Assembly: GCF_003432115.1 (NCBI RefSeq)
Contig: NZ_QWDC01000003.1
Coordinates: forward strand, 620,001-684,000
DNA from: Mucilaginibacter conchicola
Lineage (GTDB): Bacteria > Bacteroidota > Bacteroidia > Sphingobacteriales > Sphingobacteriaceae
Reading direction: 5' to 3'
Length of the DNA stretch: 64,000 nt
Position numbers and translations under genes: made by a program. The notes beneath the pieces were generated by a model. It was given only the letters and a program-made list of their open reading frames with translations, searched no databases and was not told the DNA's origin. Below, piece after piece: positions 56,855 to 64,000 of the stretch; position 1 is the stretch's first letter, and every line of letters starts with the position of its first letter.

Positions 56855-58063
56855 TCAGTTCAGCTGTATGGTTTGTGGCCCGAACTCTTCGAAGAAAATA
56901 AATGACCTGTCGACTCCTGCAGCGATAAGATCATTGTAATGCTTCGTGATAAACGATGCAGGTCCGCAGATGTAATATTCGCTGTTCGGCGCAAAATTCT
57001 TTTTGTCGATATGCTGAAGATCTACCCAGCCCTGGCGGACAGATCCCGGGTCTGCACCTGCGTCCACAGCATCATAGAAAATATGCCGCTCGAAATCTGC
57101 GCCTGTTTTCCAGGCCGCCAAGTCATGGTGAAAGGCATGAAGGTTCCTGCTCCGGCAGCCATGTATCCATGCCTTCGGACGATCACTGCATGATGCGATC
57201 AGGTCTTCCATCATACTGATCAGCGGGGTCTGGCCTACGCCGCCGCTGATAAAGACAACCGGGTTTTCTGAAGCTGAGAGCACAAAATTTCCTGCAGGGG
57301 CAGAGACGTCGATGATATCACCGGTATTTATGAAGTCATGCAACCTGTTGCTGACCATGCCGTTAAAATTTAATTCGCCCCCGAATTCCCGCTTAACGGA
57401 AATCCTGTAGTAGGTCCCGTTCGGTGCGCAGGAAATACTGTATTGCCTCGGCTGGAACAGATTCAGCTGCGGTACAAATATCCTGACACTGATAAACTGC
57501 CCCGGTTTAAAGTCAGCGATCTTACCGCCGTCAACCGGATATAAATAAAAAGAAGTGATCTCATCCGATTCAGCTTCTTTTTTCCTGACGGCAAACGGAC
57601 GCCATCCGGTCCATCCACCCTCGGTATCGGCAAGTTTTTGATAGATCTGTCCCTCGTGGTTCGCCATCAGTTCGGCAAGCTGTCCGTAAGCCACTGTCCA
57701 CGCATCAATCAGTTCATCAGACGCAAGATCGCCCAGCACCTCACGGATAGAGGCGATCAGATGTTTCCCGACGATCCGGTAGTGTTCAGGTCGTATACTC
57801 AGGCTCGTGTGTTTCTGACCGATCGCATCCAGTACGGGCAGCAGTACTGTTGGATTCTCAATGTGCTCCGCATAGGCCAGTACAGCCATAGCCAGTGCCG
57901 TTTGCTGCTTCGCATTTTGCTGATTACCCATATTGAAAACATTTCTGAGTTCCGGATGGTGGGAGAACATCCTGCTGTAAAAGTATTTAGTCAGTGTAAC
58001 GCCATGTTCTTTTAGAATTGGTACGGTGCCCCTCACAAGGTCTTTTTGCGCTTCTGTTATCAT
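56855..58063 (-). CDS. hmp: Flavohemoglobin (nitric oxide dioxygenase)
   Basis: About 402 residues from the ATG at 58063 (MITEAQKDLVRGTVP), the usual Hmp length. Residues 1-140 form the globin (TKYFYSRMFSHHPELRNVFNM with distal residues, AIGQKHTSLSI with the proximal His). Then a ferredoxin-reductase FAD domain (RQYSISCAPNGTYYRISVK) and an NAD domain (ISGGVGQTPLISMME). It oxidises NO to nitrate with O2 and NADH. Stand-alone gene; a TAATAAAAGATA sequence 47 bp upstream resembles the repeats ahead of the NsrR-like gene. A strong terminator follows. Confidence 0.97.
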   Translation of the reverse strand: MITEAQKDLVRGTVPILKEHGVTLTKYFYSRMFSHHPELRNVFNMGNQQNAKQQTALAMAVLAYAEHIENPTVLLPVLDAIGQKHTSLSIRPEHYRIVGKHLIASIREVLGDLASDELIDAWTVAYGQLAELMANHEGQIYQKLADTEGGWTGWRPFAVRKKEAESDEITSFYLYPVDGGKIADFKPGQFISVRIFVPQLNLFQPRQYSISCAPNGTYYRISVKREFGGELNFNGMVSNRLHDFINTGDIIDVSAPAGNFVLSASENPVVFISGGVGQTPLISMMEDLIASCSDRPKAWIHGCRSRNLHAFHHDLAAWKTGADFERHIFYDAVDAGADPGSVRQGWVDLQHIDKKNFAPNSEYYICGPASFITKHYNDLIAAGVDRSFIFFEEFGPQTIQLN

Positions 58064-58243
58064 AATTATAAAAGTTGTTTGTAAATGAATTTGATACAGC
58101 AAAAATATATAATAAAAGATAAAAAGGTATTTTATTATTCTATTGATTTTAACTGTGGCAATTCCGTGACATCATGGTTAGCTGTGGGAGGGGAGAAAAA
58201 AAAGCCTTTCAAAATGAAAGGCTTGAGTTTCCGGATGCTGCTG

Positions 58244-59478
58244 TCAGAACTGCGGTATTTTCGGGAATGACGCCGCAACCGCCTGCTCGATATCTTTTGG
58301 CGGACAGATCAGGTCATTTGAGATCCGGAATTTATGCTTCTTTGCTTCTTCGCCTTTATGGCGCAGATCTCTGCTCCAGCCGTCAGTCACGATCGCGTGA
58401 CCGGAACCAAGGTCAAGACAGGTATTGTATCCGGGCTGCTGATAGGGTTTCAGCGGCATATCAAAAAGATCATTTACTGCGTTGTGCCCCGCCCATCTGC
58501 CCTGAAATTGTGAGAACTGGCAGGACATAACCGCTGAACGGCCTTCTGATACGGTCACGTTAGCGACGTCTCCGGCAATGATCACATTATCATATCCCGG
58601 CAGCTTAAGGTGCTGATCGACACTAAGGCGGTTCAGCTGATCTTTGCCTCCTTTAAAACATGAGGTCAGCGGGCTTGCGGTCAGGCCGGCTGTCCAAATT
58701 ACCGTGCTTATCGGTATTCGCCCGCCATTGCTCAGTATAACAGCATCCGGCTCTATGCTGACAACGGCGGCATTAGTGATCACCTCTATATTTTTGGCTT
58801 TTAGGGTTTCCACGATATATTTCTGACTGTCAGGGGAATAAAAGTAAGCTACTTTGTCAGATTTTTCTATCATAATGATCCTGAAAGATGCTGCAGCGGA
58901 CGAATGTTTTTCCAGCAGCAGCTTCGCCTTTTCTTCAATTGCTGTTACCGTTTTCAGGCCGGTAAAGCCGCCGCCGGCGACTACAAAGGTCGCATCTCCT
59001 TCATTCTCGAAATTGTTCTGCGCGAGCTTTATCATATGATCCTCCAGGTGCTTTGCACCGTTAAAAGTATCATTGTTAAAGGTATGGCTGATCCCGGGGA
59101 GATTGACTGCTTTCAGCGAACTTCCCGTAGCAAGAATAAGATAGTCGTAAGAAATGTTGGGGATACCATTAGCGGTAAAGACAGAAAGTTCGTTATTTTC
59201 TGCGTTGATGCTTTCCGTTCTTCCCTGGATCTGGTTAATCTGTAAGGGCTTGAGATATCCGTCAAGCTCGACGCGGGTACCTTCGAGTGATACCTCGTAC
59301 AATCGGGGGCGCATGGTAAAATATTATCGGAATTGATCAGGGTGATCTCCAGATCTGAGGCTTTATTCAGCTCACGGCTTTGTCTGACAGCACTTAAAGC
59401 GCTCCAGAAACCGGCATACCCGCCGCCTACGATGACTAAGTGTTTTTTGTCGTGATATTGATTTGCTGTGTTTTTCAT
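58244..59478 (-). pseudogene. NDH-2-like flavoprotein gene broken by a one-base frameshift
   Basis: Two frames together encode a homolog of residues 1-400 of the NDH-2/DoxX fusion. Frame one starts at 59478 (MKNTANQYHDKK, VIVGGGYAGFWSALSAVRQ) and stays in phase to ITLINSDN. The homologous sequence then continues in the next frame as YFTMRPRLYEVSLEGTRVEL, so one base is missing near 59320-59327. The rest is intact up to ASFPKIPQF, where the paralog's DoxX domain begins. In GGGFTGLKTV the usual NDH-2 Glu is Lys. Either a recent pseudogene or a sequencing error in an A/T run. It would be a NADH:quinone oxidoreductase if repaired. Confidence 0.82.
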
Positions 59479-59565
59479 TTGTTTAAGGATTGCAGTTATG
59501 GAATGCTCACAGTCATACCCGATGAATTTTTATGAAGGGCATTTCCCTGTGAAATTTGTTGATTT

Positions 59566-59964
59566 TTATGACCGGGGTAAACGCTCAGCCGAAAGTCGGG
59601 CAGAAGACGCGGGACTATCGGCAGGTTGGGTACCTAAAGATTTCAGTTCCTTCATAAACTTTTTCAAATGTGGAAAGAAACCTCTGAACAAAGGGGTTTC
59701 CCTGTCTCTCACAATGAATTCCGTAAAGATCTTCAGACTGATGGCAAATGCTGCTGCATCTTCTTTTGTGCTGAAAAGTTCTTTGCTTTCGATCCGTTTG
59801 ATGATGCCGAACAGCTCATCGTGTGATTCAACTGGGATCTGTATCATATCCCCGGGACGAATAACCGGCTGGTCTTTTGTAAGGCTCAGCAGATATTTAT
59901 TCCATATCAGTGTCTTGTTTTGTGATACAAAGGTCACCAATACGGATACGGTAAAACTGGACAA
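59566..59964 (-). CDS. DUF3861-like protein
   Basis: 132 residues. The segment IQIPVESHDELFGIIKRI, then FAISLKIFTEFIVRDRETPLFRGFFPHLKKFMKELKS, matches the pattern I know for DUF3861 (a short beta start, an HDdlf helix, LKLFgEv and PLF near the end). Function of that family is not established. Small, soluble, with a Ser/Ala-rich tail (DSPASSARLSAE) beyond the domain. Its start is 16 bp downstream of the end of the broken AraC gene on the same strand, so the two were probably one operon. The frame itself is intact. Confidence 0.75.
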   Translation of the reverse strand: MSSFTVSVLVTFVSQNKTLIWNKYLLSLTKDQPVIRPGDMIQIPVESHDELFGIIKRIESKELFSTKEDAAAFAISLKIFTEFIVRDRETPLFRGFFPHLKKFMKELKSLGTQPADSPASSARLSAERLPRS

Positions 59965-59979
59965 ATCTATCCGAATACC

Positions 59980-60840
59980 TTACAAATCTGTCATCTCACT
60001 GATAAACTGGGATATTTTTTTGCCCAGGGTCTTTTTGAACAGCCTCGCAAAATAATCAGGGTCAGAAAATCCCAGTTCATAAGCGATCGCTTTTTGTAGA
60101 ATGATTGCCGTTATACAGTTTGCGCCGTGCCTCCAGCATCAGCCGGTTGATAATGAACTGCTTGGGTGACAGTCCTGCGTATTGTTTCACGATCTGGTAG
60201 AGGGAGTTAACGCTTACGGCCAGTTTTTCAGCGATAAGAGTGATCTCCGGAACACGTCCGAGTTCCCGCTCGACGTATTGCTGAAATTGTATATACACAT
60301 CAAACCTGTGATCCTGTACCACACTATGCTGATAACCATGAAAATAAATTGAATTACATTCCGTCAGCAAGACATTCAGATAGGCCAGTACAGTTTCGGT
60401 ATTGCCCTGTTTCTTTAACAGATCCGACAAATTGCTGAAAATCGATTTTAACCTTGCGACAGCTTCATGCGGGAGGGAAATAAGCGGGTTATGGAGCGGG
60501 TCAAAAAGGAACTTGTGCGTATGAGGCAGCAGTGCGAGACAATTCTCGTCAAATACGATGTTGAAGAACCTGCTCCCGGGAGTATGCCTGCACGACCAGT
60601 GTATTTGATTGGGCAGTACGAACAATACCTGCCCGGTAACACAGCATAATCTTTGAGATTGATTCTTTGATTATCTCTGCCTTCCAGCATTAAACCCAGA
60701 TAATAATGTGTTTCGCGATGCGGTGCGCTTAGGATCTTCTCAATGTCTTCAGGGAGCTGCATCGTGTTTTCGGCGTTAACCCTGATGGCAAGCCGGTGAC
60801 TTTGCTTTATTCTGTCAATAAAACCGCGTCTTTGAGGCAT
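59980..60840 (-). pseudogene. AraC family regulator gene with two frameshifts
   Basis: Three frames together give a normal AraC regulator of about 286 residues. It starts at 60840 (MPQRRGFIDRIKQ) and reaches INLKDYAVLPG, where one base is missing near 60630-60640. It continues as VLFVLPNQIHWSC through most of the protein to RRKLYNGNHST. There an extra A in a run of five (near 60092-60096) shifts the end; removing it restores KAIAYELGFSDPDYFARLFKKTLGKK and the stop at 59980. The first HTH is ITLIAEKLAVSVNSLYQIVKQ. The regulator is inactive as written unless these are sequencing errors. Confidence 0.82.
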
Positions 60841-61152
60841 CTTGCTTGTTCACGGATAAACTTTTATTTCCAAGCCTTTGATTGTGGCCATCCTCAGAAA
60901 AAGCTGGCTTAACTGACGGGGTAATTCGAGGCATATCAAACATACTAATTCATAAGATATGTGTTGGCGGTTTATCAATATTTTACTGAATTTAAAGAAT
61001 TGTATAAGCCTAGGTCTGTACATTAACATTAAATTACATTCACAATATAATTAAATAAAGGCCAGATTTCTAAATATTGGCGTTCGAAGCTATATTTAAA
61101 ACTTGTTTATAGGGTCGCAGTTTAAGGCGGCAAAACCTGGAAGTATTATTTC
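60841..61152. other. 312-bp A/T-rich spacer without recognised features
   Basis: Between the broken AraC gene and the second TPR kinase, which diverge. I see no hairpin with a T-tract, no TTGAY-N4-RTCAA pair, no GATATTTCG element and no CTGGACC repeat. It presumably holds two ordinary promoters. Confidence 0.5.
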
Positions 61153-63447
61153 ATGACTCGCGGATTTTTTTGCTTTATATTGTGCTTATTTATCTATGGA
61201 CGATCCTCAGCAGGGATTATGAATACAGATAACACTCTGCCATATCTGGTGGCCGACAGTGTAGCTGTAAATAAAATGATTGGCCTTGCTGATGCATACA
61301 TCGTCCGGTTTTCGGAAAGCAGAAAGTATGTTGACAGCGCATTAGCTCAGATCTCTTCCGCTGAAAAGATGGCATCAATTCTTGGACTTGAAGATCTCCG
61401 ATATCGGGTACTTTCCGAAAAAGCGAGGATTTTTATTAAAAGTGCAGATTTCGCATCGGCGCGGCCACTTTTTACGGTTATCACAGCTTACCATCGTCGT
61501 AAGGGGATAGCTGCAGAAGCTGCTTCTTGGCAAAAGATCGGTGATGATTTCGAACTCGAATTTAAAACCGGCTTCCCGCTGCGACGTAGCTGTTACCAGA
61601 GGGCATATGAGCTTTATAAGTTGACCGGTAACCGACAGAATATTGCTGATGCCATGGGAAAGGTGGCTGATGCCGACCTTGCTGCAGGAGAATATGCCAA
61701 AGCTGAACAGGAGCAATTGTGGGTGATAAAAGAGTATCAGGCGCTGAAATATGTGAAGATATATTATGGCTATTACATGCTTTCCGAGACCTATTACAGG
61801 TCCAGGAAGGAAGAAAAGCATTTGAAAGCACTTGTCAATTGCGTCAACACTTTTGAGGATGATCGAGGAGGAAACCCTGCCGATGGACTTTTATATTACT
61901 TTAATCTTGCTGTAGCTTACCATAAATACCGAAATTTCGAATTTGCGATTACCATGTATAAAAAAGGGATGGCCGCATCTATGGAAATCAAAAGTTATGA
62001 CCGTTATAACTGGGGGGTATTAGGTTCTATCGGATGTTACATCAAACTCGGAAAATATTCAACCGCTCTCAAACTTATGCAAGAGGCGTCAAAGTATCCC
62101 AAAACATTGAAAATGGAATGTTTTCTGGTGTCCCGAGAGTTGAGCTTATACGTTACTATGAAGCGCTGGAGCGATGCCCGTAAAATTGTTCCGAAATTCA
62201 TCAGTCTGTTTGACCGTTTCAGAGTCATAGCCGCTACCAATGCGAATGCTTATGCGACTGAAGAGTTCATCCTCAATTATTATCCTCTGCCGGTTTACTA
62301 CATTCAAACCAAGCAATGGGCGGAATTGCGTGTGGCTCAGCAGGTCATGCGGTCATTTCCCGAAAAAGAACTAGATGACAACGCCCGTATATATATTCAC
62401 AACGTCAATCTGAAGATAGATTCTGTCGGCGGAGATTACCTGAGCGCATTAAAGGAACATGAGATCATTACTATGCTCCGGGATTCAGCCATGTCGATCG
62501 AAAACAGGAATCGTATCAGCGAGCTTGAGGCTAAGTACAATTCGGAAACCAAAGACAAAAGGATTCAACTTCTCAACAGCGCGGCCTCGGTTCAAAAGGA
62601 AAAGCTGGAAAAAGTTAACCTTCAGGCTCGATTTATCATTGTGATCACGATAATTGCTGCACTATTCGCAGCAGTTCTTTTTTTTGCATATCAGGGCAAA
62701 CGAAGGAGTAATTTGGCCTTGAAAGCAAAGCAGCAAAAGATTAATGATCAAAACAACGTTTTGTCGGAACTACTAATACAGAAAGAAAATCTTCTCTCCG
62801 ATAAAAATGATCTGGTAGAGTCATTGGAGGGTTTGTTATCAGAAAAGGAATGGTTGCTGAAAGAAGTTCATCACAGAGTAAAGAATAACCTGCAGATCGT
62901 AATGAGCCTGCTCTATAATCAATCTTCTTATCTCAAAAGTGAGGATGCAAAAAAAGCCCTTTTCGATGTTCAGAACAGGATTCAGGCTATTGCCATAATT
63001 CATCACAAGCTTTATAGTAAAAACTCCGTCGCCTCCGTGGCCCTGCCGGGTTACATCAGCGAGCTGACCAATTATCTGTCCAGTATATACGTCAAAGATA
63101 TCCGAACGATAAGATTCGTGCTGAATATAGAGGATGTAAGTTTAAACATAAGTCAGGCTGTACCAATTGGTCTGATTCTTAATGAGGCTATTACCAACTC
63201 CATTAAATATGCGTTCTCCAAAAATGGAGGAGTTATAGAGATATTTGCCAAAAGATGTAATGCACAGCAACTGGAACTTTCCATAAAAGATAATGGAAAG
63301 GGATTGCCTGCAAATTTTCAGTATGATGATGATGTTTCATTAGGAATAGGGATGATGAAAGCGTTGACCCAGCAATTAAAAGGTGCATTCAGTATCATAA
63401 GTCGCGACGGAGTTGTTATCAAAATCCATTTTAAACTTGATGAGTGA
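61153..63447 (+). CDS. TPR-containing HisKA_2 sensor histidine kinase (copy 2)
   Basis: 764 residues with the same layout as the kinase at 32001-34331: signal-like N-terminus (FFCFILCLFIYGRSSAG), about 440 residues of TPR-like helices, a membrane segment near 495-515 (IIVITIIAALFAAVLFFAY), a coiled coil, the HisKA_2 box KEVHHRVKNNLQIVMSLL with His573/574, and a HATPase (NEAITNSIKYAF, IKDNGKGLP). The phosphorylation box is identical to copy 1, while the sensor half has diverged. No response regulator is adjacent. By eye its DNA is more A/T-rich than its neighbours. Confidence 0.93.
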   Translation: MTRGFFCFILCLFIYGRSSAGIMNTDNTLPYLVADSVAVNKMIGLADAYIVRFSESRKYVDSALAQISSAEKMASILGLEDLRYRVLSEKARIFIKSADFASARPLFTVITAYHRRKGIAAEAASWQKIGDDFELEFKTGFPLRRSCYQRAYELYKLTGNRQNIADAMGKVADADLAAGEYAKAEQEQLWVIKEYQALKYVKIYYGYYMLSETYYRSRKEEKHLKALVNCVNTFEDDRGGNPADGLLYYFNLAVAYHKYRNFEFAITMYKKGMAASMEIKSYDRYNWGVLGSIGCYIKLGKYSTALKLMQEASKYPKTLKMECFLVSRELSLYVTMKRWSDARKIVPKFISLFDRFRVIAATNANAYATEEFILNYYPLPVYYIQTKQWAELRVAQQVMRSFPEKELDDNARIYIHNVNLKIDSVGGDYLSALKEHEIITMLRDSAMSIENRNRISELEAKYNSETKDKRIQLLNSAASVQKEKLEKVNLQARFIIVITIIAALFAAVLFFAYQGKRRSNLALKAKQQKINDQNNVLSELLIQKENLLSDKNDLVESLEGLLSEKEWLLKEVHHRVKNNLQIVMSLLYNQSSYLKSEDAKKALFDVQNRIQAIAIIHHKLYSKNSVASVALPGYISELTNYLSSIYVKDIRTIRFVLNIEDVSLNISQAVPIGLILNEAITNSIKYAFSKNGGVIEIFAKRCNAQQLELSIKDNGKGLPANFQYDDDVSLGIGMMKALTQQLKGAFSIISRDGVVIKIHFKLDE

Positions 63448-63615
63448 TCTTCGGAGGTTGAAGGGGCAGATTTATTTATATGGGTTTTCTCCCAGAAATT
63501 AACGGGGTGTAACAACTCTTTACAATCCGTCTGATAATTATTATGTCAAATGTTTTAACTTAACAAATAGGCTTGTACCTTATATTTTGCATTTAATATA
63601 TTATTTTAGGTTCAC

Positions 63616-64000
63616 ATGAACACTTCGGGCATTTCATCGCTTTCAGATAACGACCTGCTGACCATGATCGTAAACGGCGACAGCAGTGCTTTTAAAGAAT
63701 TATTTGATCGCTATAATGCACTTCTTTTTATTTATGCACATAAAAAAATTAAGGACAAAGAAGCCTCACAAGATCTCGTACAGGACGTCTTTGCGACTAT
63801 CTGGCAGAACCGCTCACGGCTTAATATAGAGCATGGAACCGTTGCATCATATCTGTATGCCTCTGTTAGGAATCGGGTAATAAATGTTTTCAGAGATAGA
63901 AAAATCGACGAACGTCATCTAAGTTCTCTTCAAAATCTGATAAGGCCTTTGAATAACAACACCGATCATCGCGTGCGGGAAAGGGATATTTCACGCCTGA
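63616..64000 (+). CDS. ECF sigma-70 factor, N-terminal part (runs off right edge)
   Basis: From the ATG at 63616 the frame runs 128 residues to the window end: MNTSGISSLSDNDLLTMI, then FKELFDRYNALLFIYAHKK (region 2.1), EASQDLVQDVFATIWQNR (regions 2.2-2.4) and SYLYASVRNRVINVFRDRK, the linker helix. This is the Bacteroidota-type ECF sigma factor that often accompanies an anti-sigma factor and a SusC/SusD transport pair. Region 4 and any partner genes are outside the window. It is separated from the kinase by 168 bp. Confidence 0.93.
   Translation, partial: MNTSGISSLSDNDLLTMIVNGDSSAFKELFDRYNALLFIYAHKKIKDKEASQDLVQDVFATIWQNRSRLNIEHGTVASYLYASVRNRVINVFRDRKIDERHLSSLQNLIRPLNNNTDHRVRERDISRL

Noticed and set aside
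59468..60055. 195-residue plus-strand frame
   Set aside because: It is antisense to the DUF3861-like gene, whose motif pattern I recognise, and runs into the broken AraC gene.
1..64000. CRISPR arrays, tRNA or rRNA genes, insertion sequences and prophage genes
   Set aside because: I looked for regularly spaced repeats, cloverleaf-type sequences, transposase motifs and terminal inverted repeats and found none that could be supported.

Overview
The window reads as chromosomal DNA of a Bacteroidota bacterium, most likely of the Sphingobacteriales/Chitinophagales side (Pedobacter- or Mucilaginibacter-like). The grounds are a CarboxypepD_reg/DUF5686 outer-membrane protein, TPR-containing HisKA_2 sensor kinases, an ECF sigma factor of the Bacteroidota type, Bacteroidota-style -7 promoter elements (TAnnTTTG) and A-rich leaders without clear Shine-Dalgarno sequences. 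I see no rRNA, tRNA, CRISPR array, insertion sequence or phage gene. Gene density is high, with long divergent control regions.

Layout. 0-7 kb: a partial unknown gene, an acetyltransferase/MFS pair divergent from a LysR regulator, an aldehyde dehydrogenase, a small membrane protein, a Cys-rich unknown protein and an HSL-type hydrolase. 7-25 kb: azoreductase, class III cyclase-like protein, AraC regulator and an RND efflux operon; divergent from these a kinase-like/Omp85 outer-membrane protein followed by a photolyase-like gene; then a VOC protein, a DUF5686 outer-membrane protein, a small beta-barrel, a small ORF and a Crp/Fnr regulator. 25-32 kb: a cupin plus NAD(P)-binding pair and two divergent sigma-54 activators, one with a receiver domain and followed by a TPR histidine kinase. 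34-45 kb: an NDH-2/DoxX fusion, a second NDH-2, a small histidine kinase, and a respiratory cluster (cbb3-type oxidase subunits, two small membrane proteins, truncated hemoglobin, ferredoxin reductase, 2Fe-2S ferredoxin). 45-50.5 kb: AraC, pirin-like protein and a TolC/HlyD/MFS tripartite pump. 50.7-60.8 kb: small unknown protein, GNAT, NsrR-like Rrf2 regulator, DoxX, fatty-acid hydroxylase, MocR regulator, a second cupin plus NAD(P)-binding pair, flavohemoglobin, and a frameshifted NDH-2 and AraC gene flanking an intact DUF3861 gene. 61-64 kb: a second TPR histidine kinase and the start of an ECF sigma factor.

How it fits together. The theme is redox, electrophile or nitric-oxide stress plus efflux and envelope maintenance. 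The strongest new observation is a promoter layout shared by five, probably six, transcription units between 6.9 and 24 kb: two 14-bp FNR-like boxes (TTGAY-N4-RTCAA) separated by exactly 9 bp and followed 22-23 bp later by an nAnnTTTR -7 element. The only Crp/Fnr-family gene in the window lies at the end of this stretch and carries an FNR-type ExxSR recognition helix, so I infer a local regulon joining the hydrolase, RND pump, kinase-like Omp85 protein, DUF5686 protein, beta-barrel and a 63-residue ORF.

Two further candidate regulons are visible. A GATATTTCG element recurs between the two sigma-54 activators and upstream of TGGCAC-N8-GT sequences ahead of the NDH-2/DoxX fusion and the oxidase operon. 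CTGGACC repeats lie upstream of TAnnTTTG promoters of DoxX and cupin genes on both sides of the MocR gene. Several modules occur twice (cupin plus NAD(P)-binding protein, NDH-2 and DoxX, TPR kinase), with different regulators beside each copy. All functional statements are by-eye inferences from sequence; no database search was run.
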